Assembly: GCF_046569695.1 (NCBI RefSeq)
Contig: NZ_JBKHUI010000020.1
Span: 29,559-93,558 of the forward strand
DNA length: 64,000 nucleotides
Direction of reading: 5' to 3'
Source: Kluyvera sp046569695
Lineage (GTDB): Bacteria > Pseudomonadota > Gammaproteobacteria > Enterobacterales > Enterobacteriaceae
Positions within the stretch are counted from its first letter, which is position 1, and every line of letters begins with the position of its first letter. The notes under the pieces were generated by a model. The model saw only the letters and a program-made list of their open reading frames with translations, searched no databases and had not been told where the DNA came from. Below, in pieces: positions 8,656 to 16,980 of this stretch. A program made the position numbers and the translations under genes.

Positions 8656-9147
8656 TTATGCACGTAACTTAACGTCGATAGCGTCTTGTACGCGGGTATT
8701 GCGGGAGGTGTCGTGCGAATGCTGGCGGCCAGACACGTCCAGAACTTCCTGGTTATTAACCAGTTCACCGAGGGTGATGTTGTTCAGGAAGCCGGTCAGA
8801 CGGTCGCTCAGATCGCGCCAGAGTGCGTGGGTCAAACATTTATCGCCGCCCTGGCAGCCACCTTTCCCCTGACAGCGGGTGGCGTCAACGGACTCGTCCA
8901 CTGCGCTAATCACTTCACCCACTGCGATGTGGTTTGCTTCTTTACCCAGCAGATAACCACCGCCAGGACCGCGTACGCTGGATACTAAGCCATTTTTACG
9001 CAGGCGGGAGAACAGCTGCTCCAGATAGGAGAGTGAAATTCCCTGACGTTCAGAAATATCAGCCAACGGCACCGGGCCCGCTTCGGAGTTGAGTGCAACG
9101 TCCAGCATCGCGGTTACGGCATAACGCCCTTTAGATGTCAGTCTCAT
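8656..9147 (-). CDS. iscR: IscR, Rrf2-family [2Fe-2S] repressor
   Basis: 163 residues. Senses Fe-S status and represses the isc operon when holo; the apo form regulates other targets. N-terminal winged helix (MRLTSKGRYAVTAMLDVAL). Cluster ligands Cys92, Cys98, Cys104 and His107 sit in RCQGKGGCQGGDKCLTHALW. First gene of the operon, with two IscR boxes upstream. Confidence 0.98.
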   Translation of the reverse strand: MRLTSKGRYAVTAMLDVALNSEAGPVPLADISERQGISLSYLEQLFSRLRKNGLVSSVRGPGGGYLLGKEANHIAVGEVISAVDESVDATRCQGKGGCQGGDKCLTHALWRDLSDRLTGFLNNITLGELVNNQEVLDVSGRQHSHDTSRNTRVQDAIDVKLRA

Positions 9148-9227
9148 GTCTTACTTAACCTCAAACTCGCCCCTGCCCGGGGTTTTTAATAATATTGTGG
9201 GTATTGCATAGCAGGGGCAAGTCTGAC

Positions 9228-9277
9228 ATTCCTGACTAAATCAGTCAACTATTTACTTGAGTAATTTAGTCAGGTAT
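9228..9277 (-). promoter_or_regulatory. Two abutting type-1 IscR operators
   Basis: Two 25-bp sites lie side by side at 9228-9252 and 9253-9277. On the minus strand the first contains TTGACTGATTTAGTCAGG and the second CCTGACTAAATTACTCAAG, both following the known pattern ATAssyGACTrwwwyAGTC. They lie about 80-130 bp upstream of iscR and would give autorepression. Confidence 0.85.
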
Positions 9278-9302
9278 TTGGCGTTCCGTGCGGTATTGAT
9301 TT

Positions 9303-9376
9303 TCCGGATGGCGCTGCGCTTATCCAGCCCACAGGCCGCACGATTTGTAGGCCGGATAAGCGCAGCGCCATCCGGC
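9303..9376. repeat. REP pair between iscR and trmJ
   Basis: Head-to-head REP units: TCCGGATGGCGCTGCGCTTA and GTAGGCCGGATAAGCGCAGC, ending GCGCCATCCGGC. Located upstream of iscR and just past the trmJ-proximal 3' end. Confidence 0.85.
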
Positions 9377-9386
9377 ATTAACGCGG

Positions 9387-10121
9387 TTACTTGCCTTTAT
9401 TCTGCTGCTCAATAGACGCCAGAATCCCACGCAGGATGTTCAGCTCCTGGCTTTCCGGCCGCGCACGGGTAAACAGACGACGTAAACGGCTCATCACCTG
9501 CCCCGGATGGTTTTCGCGGATAAAACCGGTAGCGAGCAGCGTCTGCTCCAGATGGCCGTAGAAACGTTCAAGATCGTCCACCAGCGGGTATGGCGTCTCT
9601 TCGTGCTCAACCTTCGGTTCGTTGCTTTCCTGCGTCGCCAGCCAGGCCATGCGCACTTCATAAGAGATAACCTGCACGGCCATCGCCAGGTTCAGCGAGC
9701 TGTATTCCGGGTTAGCGGCAATCGCCACGTGGTAATGACATTTCTGCAGTTCATCGTTGGTCAGGCCAACGCGCTCACGACCGAACACCAGCGCGACCGG
9801 CGCATGTTCACCTTCTGAGACGCTTTTCAGGCCGCACTCGCGCGGGTCAAGCATCGGCCACGGCAGCGTACGGGAACGCGCGCTGGTGCCCACCACCAGG
9901 CTACAACCGGCCAGCGCTTCGTCGAGGGTGTCAACGATCTGCGCGTTGCCAATCACATCGCTGGCACCGGCCGCCAGGGCGATGGCCTGGGAGTCCGGCT
10001 TAACCAGCGGATTGACCAGCCATAGATTGGTTAAACCCATGGTTTTCATAGCGCGGGCCACGGAGCCCATGTTGCCGGTATGAGAGGTTTCGACCAGCAC
10101 GATTCGGATATTTTGCAGCAT
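9387..10121 (-). CDS. trmJ: TrmJ, tRNA (Cm32/Um32) 2'-O-methyltransferase
   Basis: SpoU/TrmH (SPOUT) methyltransferase that modifies tRNA position 32. About 244 residues. SPOUT motifs are visible: NMGSVARAMKTMGL (motif 1), ALVFGRERVGLTNDEL (motif 2) and NPEYSSLNLAMAVQV (motif 3). Two in-frame ATGs exist at 10127 and 10121; the second (MLQNIRIVLVE) fits the family and the AAGA spacing better. Confidence 0.96.
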   Translation of the reverse strand: MLQNIRIVLVETSHTGNMGSVARAMKTMGLTNLWLVNPLVKPDSQAIALAAGASDVIGNAQIVDTLDEALAGCSLVVGTSARSRTLPWPMLDPRECGLKSVSEGEHAPVALVFGRERVGLTNDELQKCHYHVAIAANPEYSSLNLAMAVQVISYEVRMAWLATQESNEPKVEHEETPYPLVDDLERFYGHLEQTLLATGFIRENHPGQVMSRLRRLFTRARPESQELNILRGILASIEQQNKGK

Positions 10122-10241
10122 TGTCATTCTTCGTCTAAAGATTATTCAGCCATATTACCATAAACCTGAGACATATTCCGAATTCGCTGCTATGATATGC
10201 GCCGTTTTCCCCGTTCTTTAACATCCAGTGAGAGTAACCTG

Positions 10242-11045
10242 ATGCATCCGATGCTGAACATCGCCGTGCGCGCAGCGCGCAAGGCGGGTAACCTGATTGC
10301 CAAAAACTACGAAACACCAGAAGCTGTTGAATCGAGCCAGAAAGGCAGCAACGATTTCGTGACTAACGTTGATAAAGCCGCTGAAGCGATGATTATCGAC
10401 ACCATTCGCAAATCTTACCCGCAACACACCATCATCACCGAAGAAAGCGGTGAACATGTTGGCGAAGATCTGGATGTTCAATGGGTTATCGATCCACTGG
10501 ATGGCACCACCAACTTTATCAAACGTCTGCCACACTTCTCCGTTTCCATCGCCGTACGCATCAAAGGCCGTACTGAAGTGGCTGTGGTTTACGATCCAAT
10601 GCGCAACGAACTGTTCACCGCTACCCGCGGCCAGGGCGCACAGCTCAACGGTTACCGTCTGCGCGGCAGCACTGCCCGTGACCTGGATGGCACCATCATC
10701 GCGACCGGTTTCCCGTTCAAAGCGAAACAGCACGCGCCAGCTTACATGAACATCCTCGGCAAAATGTTTACCGAATGCGCGGACTTCCGTCGCACCGGTT
10801 CCGCTGCGCTGGATCTGGCCTACGTTGCCGCTGCGCGCGTTGACGGTTTCTTTGAAATCGGCCTGAAGCCATGGGACTTCGCCGCTGGCGAACTGATCGC
10901 TCGTGAAGCAGGCGCTATCGTCTGTGACTTCACCGGCGGCCATAACTACATGATGACCGGCAACATCGTTGCAGGTAACCCACGCATCGTGAAAGCCATG
11001 CTGGCGAACATGCGTGACGAGCTGAGCGAAGCGCTGAAGCGCTAA
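10242..11045 (+). CDS. suhB: SuhB, inositol-1-monophosphatase family and Nus-factor partner
   Basis: 267 residues. Mg-dependent inositol monophosphatase fold; in E. coli SuhB is also a component of the rRNA antitermination complex. Motifs ITEESGE (metal site), WVIDPLDGTTNFIKRLPHF and KPWDFAAGELIAREAG are intact. The ATG at 10242 follows GAGAG and fits the known start; the frame opens 15 codons earlier without support. Divergent from trmJ. Confidence 0.97.
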   Translation: MHPMLNIAVRAARKAGNLIAKNYETPEAVESSQKGSNDFVTNVDKAAEAMIIDTIRKSYPQHTIITEESGEHVGEDLDVQWVIDPLDGTTNFIKRLPHFSVSIAVRIKGRTEVAVVYDPMRNELFTATRGQGAQLNGYRLRGSTARDLDGTIIATGFPFKAKQHAPAYMNILGKMFTECADFRRTGSAALDLAYVAAARVDGFFEIGLKPWDFAAGELIAREAGAIVCDFTGGHNYMMTGNIVAGNPRIVKAMLANMRDELSEALKR

Positions 11046-11064
11046 GTTCGGACTCCACGTCATT

Positions 11065-11092
11065 AAGAAGCCCCTTTGCGGGCTTCTTTTTT
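11065..11092 (+). terminator. suhB Rho-independent terminator
   Basis: AAGAAGCCC pairs with GGGCTTCTT across a short loop, followed by a run of T. Confidence 0.9.
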
Positions 11093-11186
11093 TGTACCTA
11101 CCCTTCCCCCAGAATTATCTCTATTCCCGTTGCCGCCAGATACGTCGTCTATACTTAGCCTTTTGTTAGCCAAAAGGAGAACGAGA

Positions 11187-11615
11187 ATGACCATTCACAA
11201 ACACGGTTCTGCACACTGGTCAGGCGATATCAAACGCGGGAAAGGGACGGTTTCTACCGAAAGTGGCGTGCTCAACCAGCAACCTTACGGCTTTAATACA
11301 CGCTTTGAAGGCGCAAAGGGCACAAACCCGGAAGAGCTAATTGGTGCAGCGCATGCGGCCTGTTTTTCGATGGCTTTATCGTTGATGCTGGGTGAGGCGG
11401 GCTATACCGCTGATGCCATCGATACCACTGCAGACGTCTCACTGGATAAAACCGACGGTGGTTTTGCCATTACCAAAATTACCCTACAAAGTAAGGTGAG
11501 CGTGCCCGGTATCGATCCGAAGCAGTTTGACGGCATCATCCAGAAAGCCAAAGCGGGCTGCCCGGTTTCCCAGGTGCTGAAGGCAGAAATCACGCTGGAT
11601 TATACGTTAAACTAA
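11187..11615 (+). CDS. osmC: OsmC, osmotically induced organic hydroperoxide peroxidase
   Basis: 143 residues. Thiol peroxidase that reduces organic hydroperoxides. The catalytic pair is Cys59 (AAHAACFSMALSL) and Cys125 (AKAGCPVSQVL). Nearly identical in length and sequence to E. coli OsmC, so this looks like the true OsmC rather than the distant OhrB-type paralogue. The ATG at 11187 follows AAGGAGA. In E. coli osmC lies elsewhere in the genome; here it sits between suhB and a metal-transport pair. Confidence 0.95.
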   Translation: MTIHKHGSAHWSGDIKRGKGTVSTESGVLNQQPYGFNTRFEGAKGTNPEELIGAAHAACFSMALSLMLGEAGYTADAIDTTADVSLDKTDGGFAITKITLQSKVSVPGIDPKQFDGIIQKAKAGCPVSQVLKAEITLDYTLN

Positions 11616-11665
11616 CGTTTTCAGGCCCTATGATGAAAAGGGTCGAATCCCCTCGCAGTAAAAGC

Positions 11666-11694
11666 ATGCTGGTCACCTTATTGACCAGCATTTC
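11666..11694. terminator. Bidirectional terminator between osmC and the NicO gene
   Basis: ATGCTGGTCA and TGACCAGCAT form a 10-bp stem with a 6-nt loop, T-rich on both sides, between the two convergent genes. Confidence 0.8.
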
Positions 11695-11698
11695 AGCT

Positions 11699-12679
11699 TT
11701 AGAACGGCCTTAACCCTCTGCCCACCGGCACCGCGCTGACCCACATCACTACCGCCGCAGCGACCAGAACTACGCCACCGGCCAGCGCCAGCGTTGTCCA
11801 GCCCACCTGCCGCCACAGTACCGGCGTTTTATTGCCGCTGAGCTTCACCGCCAGGGTGCGAAAACCGTGGACCAGCAGCGCCAGTGAAGAGATGGTGAGC
11901 GACGTTCCCGCCGCCATCGCTAGCGCAGAGGCGACGCCCCAACCAAACACGCCAATCACTTTGCTGAACAGCAGCACCATAATGGCCCCGGAACAGGGAC
12001 GCATGCCCATCGACAGTATAATCATCAGCCTCGCGCGCCAGTCTTCCTCGCGCTCAAGCTGCTTTGGGTCCGGCATGTGCTGATGACCACAGCCGCAGTG
12101 CTGGTCATGGACGTGGTGCGGCGTAAAAGCGGTAAATTTCGGTTTGTGCAGCAGCGCACGCAGCTTTTTCAGCGCCCGCCAGCAGAGTAATAACCCCAGC
12201 ACGCCTACCAGCGCATAGCTGCCCTTCTCCAGCCAGAAACTGCTGAGGTGTAACTGGCGCGCCGGAAGCCGAAGCAGCGTCAGCACCACCACCACCAGGC
12301 CAATGGCCACCAGCCCCTGTAATAAAGATGCCGCGAGCGTCAGGCCAATACTGGATTTTAATTTTGAAGGATGGGTGGCCAGCCAGGTGGTGATGACCAC
12401 CTTACCGTGCCCCGGCCCCAGCGCATGCAGCACGCCGTAGACAAAGCTGAACAGCAGCAGCGCTCCACCCGCCCTGGTCGGGTTTTCCGCCACGGCCTGC
12501 AGCAAACCGCTCATCTGCTGATTCACGTCGCGCTGCCAAACCACGCTTTGCAGCATCACCTGTGGCCACGCCTGCCAGAGCCATAGCAAGCCAATAACCG
12601 CAACCGCGAAAAACAGCAGCAGCGGCCAAAGCGACAGCCAGCGGCGCGAGGCGCGACGATTAACAGAGATTACTGACAT
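11699..12679 (-). CDS. NicO-family nickel/cobalt transporter (RcnA-like)
   Basis: 326 residues with 6-7 predicted membrane segments (about 15-37, 72-95, 110-140, 150-172, 218-250, 260-285, 295-318). Family motifs: HALGPGHGKVV (His85, His91) and MRPCSGAIMVLLFSK. Between them is a cytoplasmic His/Cys-rich loop, HHVHDQHCGCGHQH, a metal-binding stretch typical of Ni/Co exporters. It is longer than E. coli RcnA (274). The ATG overlaps the end of the upstream DUF1007 gene by 10 bp, so the two are translationally coupled. Metal identity and export direction are inferred. Confidence 0.85.
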   Translation of the reverse strand: MSVISVNRRASRRWLSLWPLLLFFAVAVIGLLWLWQAWPQVMLQSVVWQRDVNQQMSGLLQAVAENPTRAGGALLLFSFVYGVLHALGPGHGKVVITTWLATHPSKLKSSIGLTLAASLLQGLVAIGLVVVVLTLLRLPARQLHLSSFWLEKGSYALVGVLGLLLCWRALKKLRALLHKPKFTAFTPHHVHDQHCGCGHQHMPDPKQLEREEDWRARLMIILSMGMRPCSGAIMVLLFSKVIGVFGWGVASALAMAAGTSLTISSLALLVHGFRTLAVKLSGNKTPVLWRQVGWTTLALAGGVVLVAAAVVMWVSAVPVGRGLRPF

Positions 12680-13308
12680 GCGATGGTGACCTTCTGTGCA
12701 AACTGTTTTCCAAGATCCATATCTTCCGGAGGCGCATCCGCTTTATCAAGCGATTGCGCATAGGAGAGCATCTCATCGTTGGGATGCGGGGTATGGACGC
12801 TGACTTTGCATACACCTTTAAAATCTGGAGCAAACGCCACGTCACCGTCCTTTTCGTAGCTCATATCGACATAATAGGTCGGGTCGAAGGTGGAAAAGGT
12901 GTAAGTCTGCCCCGCCAGCGTCTGCGGCGTCGCCAGCGGTAAGGTAAAGGTCAGCACCGCCTGATGCCCCTGACGCGCCAGGCCGTAGGCGGTAGGCAGG
13001 TTTTCGAACTTCACCTTTTTACCGTCATGCCAGAACTCGGTAAAGTAGTGCTGCCCCAGTACGTTCGCCATCACCTCAGCGGCCAGCTTTTTCCAGACCT
13101 CATCGCCCGGCTTCGCATTGCCCGCGTCGTAGAGCAAATCCGCCGAGGTGAGTTCATCCATCACCCAGCGCATTTTCATGCCCGTCAGCTTGCCGTCAGC
13201 CACCACCAGCTGGTTAGTGATGGTAATAAAGCTGTGCGGATGTGCGCTGACGTTTAACGATAAAACCGTAAGAAACATCAGAACCGCGCATTGTTTCACT
13301 CTCTTCAT
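12670..13308 (-). CDS. DUF1007 periplasmic protein, NicO partner
   Basis: 212 residues. The ATG at 13308 follows GAGGAAC and opens a clear Sec signal peptide (MKRVKQCAVLMFLTVLSLNV, then SA) with cleavage predicted after Ala22. The mature chain would start His-Pro-His-Ser-Phe. The rest is a soluble DUF1007 domain (about 23-210) of unknown biochemistry. It is consistently encoded next to NicO permeases, so a periplasmic metal-binding or delivery role is likely but inferred. Confidence 0.85.
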   Translation of the reverse strand: MKRVKQCAVLMFLTVLSLNVSAHPHSFITITNQLVVADGKLTGMKMRWVMDELTSADLLYDAGNAKPGDEVWKKLAAEVMANVLGQHYFTEFWHDGKKVKFENLPTAYGLARQGHQAVLTFTLPLATPQTLAGQTYTFSTFDPTYYVDMSYEKDGDVAFAPDFKGVCKVSVHTPHPNDEMLSYAQSLDKADAPPEDMDLGKQFAQKVTIACQ

Positions 13309-13424
13309 CGGTTCCTCAGTGAAAAATTCTGTGACCGTCACCCGCATTCCTTAGCTAAAGCCCATTAGCTGCCGTTATCTTTTGTCTATTCTTATGCTCA
13401 TAACCTGCTGCTGGATCCCAACAG

Positions 13425-14702
13425 ATGATGACCGTACTCGAACCGCCATCTGTGCTTTCCAGTCCGCAGCGCCGCTGCCAGGCGCTGCTGATGCTCTATC
13501 TCCCTGGTCATTCCATCACGGCGGAATACATTGGCATGGTGAATAATGTCGATGTTTCCACCGCCCGGCAAGATGTCATTGAAGCCGGAGAGGAGGTTGA
13601 GCGTTACCATCGTCTGGCGATCGCCACTCAGGCGGATGGCTGCTATCGGATTGAAGGCACTACTCTCGACCTGCGCCTGTGCTTGCTGCACTGGCTTCGT
13701 CGCGCATTGCGTCTGTGTCCGCACTTTGTGGCGCACCATTTTACACCAGCGCTGAAAACACAGCTCAGACAGTTAAAGATCCCCCGTACGCTGTACGATG
13801 AAACCAACCTGCAGGCGCTGGTGAACCGCTGCGCCCGCAGCCTGCAGCGCGATTTTGAATGTCGCGACGGGCAGTTTTTGCGCCTCTATCTCCAGTACTG
13901 TTTATTACAGCATCACCAGGGTGAAAGCCCGATTTTTAGCACGCTGCAAAGCGCCTGGACGCAGTCTACGCTGGAATATCAGATGGCGGCGGATATTGTC
14001 CGTCATTGGCAGCGGCGGGTGATGCGAACACCGAACCGCCACGAGCAGCACTTCCTGGCACTGCTGTTTATGCTGCTGAAGGTGCCAAACCCCCAGTTTG
14101 ATGGGCGTGAGCAGGACCAGCAACTGCATCTGGCGATTGCCCGGCTGGTCGACCGTTTTCAGCATGAAGCGCACTGCCATTTCACCGATGAACGCAGCCT
14201 GCACGATCAGCTCTACGTTCACGTGGCGCAGGCGCTGAACCGCTGCGTGTTTGAGATCGGCATCGATCATCACCTGCCGGAAGAGATCCACCGCCTCTAT
14301 CCACGATTAATTCGCACCACCCGCGCCGCGCTCTGTGACTTTGAAACGCGCTATACCCTGCACTTCAGTGACGATGAAGCGGCGCTGATTGCGGTGATTT
14401 TTGGCGCAGGATTAATGCAGGAGAGCGAGTTACACGAGAAGCAGGTGGTGCTGTTAACCGGCGACAACCCGGCGCTGGAGCAGGAGATTGAACAGCAACT
14501 GCGGGAGCTGACGCTGCTGCCGCTCACCGTGAAATACCTGACGGTCAACGTCTTCCAAAAAGAGGGCGCACCGAAAAACAGCACGCTCGTCATTTCGCCA
14601 TACGCGATTGCCCTGCCCCTGTTTTCACCGCCGCTGATCCACGCCGAGCAACCGCTCAGCGAACATCAGCAGCAGCATATCTGCAAGATTCTGGAGACCT
14701 AA
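13425..14702 (+). CDS. csiE: CsiE, stationary-phase inducible PRD-domain protein
   Basis: 425 residues (E. coli CsiE 426). Two PTS-regulation-like (PRD) domains in the centre and C-terminal half (about 155-260 and 265-370), with an N-terminal helix-turn-helix-like region. The target is unknown; in E. coli it is sigmaS- and cAMP-CRP-dependent. Two consecutive ATGs at the start. Its TAA overlaps the hcaT stop in the sequence CTAA. Confidence 0.92.
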   Translation: MMTVLEPPSVLSSPQRRCQALLMLYLPGHSITAEYIGMVNNVDVSTARQDVIEAGEEVERYHRLAIATQADGCYRIEGTTLDLRLCLLHWLRRALRLCPHFVAHHFTPALKTQLRQLKIPRTLYDETNLQALVNRCARSLQRDFECRDGQFLRLYLQYCLLQHHQGESPIFSTLQSAWTQSTLEYQMAADIVRHWQRRVMRTPNRHEQHFLALLFMLLKVPNPQFDGREQDQQLHLAIARLVDRFQHEAHCHFTDERSLHDQLYVHVAQALNRCVFEIGIDHHLPEEIHRLYPRLIRTTRAALCDFETRYTLHFSDDEAALIAVIFGAGLMQESELHEKQVVLLTGDNPALEQEIEQQLRELTLLPLTVKYLTVNVFQKEGAPKNSTLVISPYAIALPLFSPPLIHAEQPLSEHQQQHICKILET

Positions 14703-15835
14703 CGGGCGACGGTTTTCGGCCGCAGCACCAGCGCAGGCAGCGCCACCAACGCCATCACCCAGAACAATCCCTGGTGGAGATGCTGATACAGGAAGCCGGA
14801 GAACATGGTCATCACCGCAATACTGCCGCCCATCGCCACCGCCGAGTAGACCGCCTGCAGGCGGATAACTTCGCTCCCCTGACGGGCGGCAATGTAGCGC
14901 ATCGCCGCCAGATGGCAGACGGTGAAGGTGCCGCAGTGCACGATCTGAATCAAAATCAGCCACGGCAGGCTGGTCGTCCAGCCCATCAGCCCCCAGCGGA
15001 TAACGCCGCAAATCGCCGACAGCAGCAGCAGATCCCGGGCGCTAAAGCGGCGGAATACCTTTTTGCTCAGCGCAAAGGTGACCACTTCGGCCACCACACC
15101 TAACGACCACAGATAGCCAATGGCCGACGCCGAATACCCCGCCCCCTCCCAGTAGATGGCACTAAAACCATAATAGGCGGCGTGCGCCCCCTGAAGCAGG
15201 CTAACGCAGGCGAGAAAGCGCCAGTTTTGCGTGACTAAGGAACGCCAGGCGGGCCAGCCAACGGATTCCTGATGGCGGGATTCACCGAGCGGCATCACCG
15301 ACGGTTTCAGCAGCATCCCCAGCAGCATCGACGCGACGCCAAGACTCAGCATCACCAGGATGACGTGGTAATCGAACAGGCTCACCAGCTTGCCGGTCAG
15401 CGCGGAACCAATCACGAAGGCAATTGAGCCCCACAGTCGCACCCGGCCGTAGTCCATGGTTATCTGTTTTTGCCAGGTGTTCGCCAGCGCATCGGTGAGC
15501 GGCACCAGCGGCGAGAAGAACAGGTTAAAACCGATCATCACCACCATCAGCCATGCCACCTGCGCTCCCGCCCAGAACGCAGCGGCGAACAGCAGCGTCA
15601 TCAGCGCCAGAATGCGCAATACGCTTATCAAGCGCGACGGATCGCTCACTCTCGGCGCTATCAGCAGACTACCGAGAAAACGGGCAACCAACCCCGCGCC
15701 TAACAACAGGCCAATGGTTTCCGGCGACAGCCCTGCGCCTTTGAGCCAAACGCTCCAGAAAGGAAGAAAAATACCGTAGCTAAAGAAGTAGGTGAAGTAA
15801 CTGAGCGCCAGCCAGCGCGTGGAGTGCAAAACCAT
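14699..15835 (-). CDS. hcaT: HcaT, MFS transporter of the 3-phenylpropionate permease type
   Basis: 378 residues with 12 predicted membrane segments. The sequence MVLHSTRWLALSYFTYFFSYG and most of the body match E. coli HcaT (379), assigned to 3-phenylpropionate/H+ symport and similar to nucleoside/sugar MFS carriers. The hcaR-hcaEFCBD catabolic genes that follow it in E. coli are not present; a small lipoprotein and yphA come next. Substrate is therefore uncertain. Confidence 0.92.
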   Translation of the reverse strand: MVLHSTRWLALSYFTYFFSYGIFLPFWSVWLKGAGLSPETIGLLLGAGLVARFLGSLLIAPRVSDPSRLISVLRILALMTLLFAAAFWAGAQVAWLMVVMIGFNLFFSPLVPLTDALANTWQKQITMDYGRVRLWGSIAFVIGSALTGKLVSLFDYHVILVMLSLGVASMLLGMLLKPSVMPLGESRHQESVGWPAWRSLVTQNWRFLACVSLLQGAHAAYYGFSAIYWEGAGYSASAIGYLWSLGVVAEVVTFALSKKVFRRFSARDLLLLSAICGVIRWGLMGWTTSLPWLILIQIVHCGTFTVCHLAAMRYIAARQGSEVIRLQAVYSAVAMGGSIAVMTMFSGFLYQHLHQGLFWVMALVALPALVLRPKTVAR

Positions 15836-16039
15836 GGGTCCTCCCGTTTTGGAGCCCCTAGTCTAATGACTCCCTCCACATTCTGGAGAGCACTACTCCT
15901 CACGCTCACGAGAGAATTGTGATGGATATCACCTTTAGTTGTTTTTGCGCCAGTCATCCGTCCACACAAACGGTTACAGCGCTGGCTTTCGCAGCGGTGC
16001 ACACTGTCAACACGGACACCAATAACTCAGGACGGAACC

Positions 16040-16234
16040 ATGAAAACGCTTATCCCTGCGCTCGTCGCGCTTTTGTTGATCGGCTGCGCCAGCAGCGCAT
16101 CAAAGCCTCAAACCCACAGCAGCAACGAAACCATTTCTCCGCTGGATTACCAGGAGTGCATCCAGGCCGCTATGAGCGGTAACGGTCAGGCCAGCGATGA
16201 AAAATGCGGTAAGGTTCTGAAGGCTTCTCATTGA
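16040..16234 (+). CDS. Small putative lipoprotein, function unknown
   Basis: 64 residues, preceded by AGGACGG at good spacing. Signal peptide MKTLIPALVALLLIG followed by lipobox Cys16 (LLIGCASS). Ser18 and Ser19 follow the Cys, so outer-membrane sorting is expected. The mature part is short and hydrophilic with two cysteines (Cys40, Cys56) that could form a disulfide. I do not recognise it. It lies between hcaT and yphA, divergent from hcaT. Confidence 0.75.
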   Translation: MKTLIPALVALLLIGCASSASKPQTHSSNETISPLDYQECIQAAMSGNGQASDEKCGKVLKASH

Positions 16235-16431
16235 TACTCCAGCGGCAGCGGCCAGAAAATCGGCTAACTTCGTATTAGAAATATTCATATAACCGGGCAT
16301 CAAAGCGGGTTTATCGTCCAACCGTAGCGCGATGCGCCCCCAACCATAAGACTGATTTATAGGTCCGCGGTGGCGGGGAGGCCTTTTGTGTATTACGTTT
16401 AAATCACACATACTTACACAATGGAATGACC

Positions 16432-16854
16432 ATGAACGCTCTCCGTTATCTCGACTTTGGCGCCTCGCGCGACCTGCTGTTGTTGATTGCGCGTATCGCT
16501 ATCGTGCTGCTGTTTATTCTCTTCGGCTATCCCAAAATGCTCCACTTCGACGGAACGGTACAATACATGGCAGCTTCAGGCGCACCGATGCCGTCGCTGG
16601 CGGCTATCATCGCGATCGTGATGGAAGTGCCGGCCGTTATTCTGGTGATTCTGGGCTTCTTTACTCGTCCACTGGCGGTGATTTTTATTTTCTACACTCT
16701 GGGGACGGCGGTGATTGGTCACCACTTCTGGAACATGACCGGCGATGCGGTGATGCCGAACATGATTAACTTCTATAAGAACATCAGCATTTCAGGCGCG
16801 TTCCTGCTGCTGGCGATTGTCGGGCCGGGGAAAATTTCGTTAGATAGGCGTTGA
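16432..16854 (+). CDS. yphA: YphA, DoxX-family inner membrane protein
   Basis: 140 residues with 4 predicted membrane segments. Full-length match to E. coli YphA, a DoxX/SURF4-type membrane protein of unknown function. The ATG at 16432 is preferred over one at 16426: GGA lies at Shine-Dalgarno distance, and the length then equals E. coli YphA. Confidence 0.9.
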   Translation: MNALRYLDFGASRDLLLLIARIAIVLLFILFGYPKMLHFDGTVQYMAASGAPMPSLAAIIAIVMEVPAVILVILGFFTRPLAVIFIFYTLGTAVIGHHFWNMTGDAVMPNMINFYKNISISGAFLLLAIVGPGKISLDRR

Positions 16855-16863
16855 AGGTTTGCT

Positions 16864-16933
16864 TGATGGCGGCTTCGCCTTATCAAGCCTACAAAAGCGT
16901 TGTAGGTTCGATAAGCGCAGCACCATCGGGCAT
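16864..16933. repeat. Degenerate REP pair between yphA and glyA
   Basis: GATGGCGGCTTCGCCTTATC and GATAAGCGCAGCACCATCGG flank a GTAGG core, a diverged BIME. Confidence 0.65.
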
Positions 16934-16935
16934 AA

Positions 16936-16962
16936 AAAAAGGCCGCATACGCGGCCTTTTCT
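16936..16962 (-). terminator. glyA Rho-independent terminator
   Basis: Minus strand: AAAAGGCCGCGTATGCGGCC followed by seven T. An 8-9 bp stem just past the glyA stop; A-rich on the other side, so it may also serve yphA. Confidence 0.9.
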
Positions 16963-16980
16963 GCATCTTACGGTTAACGA

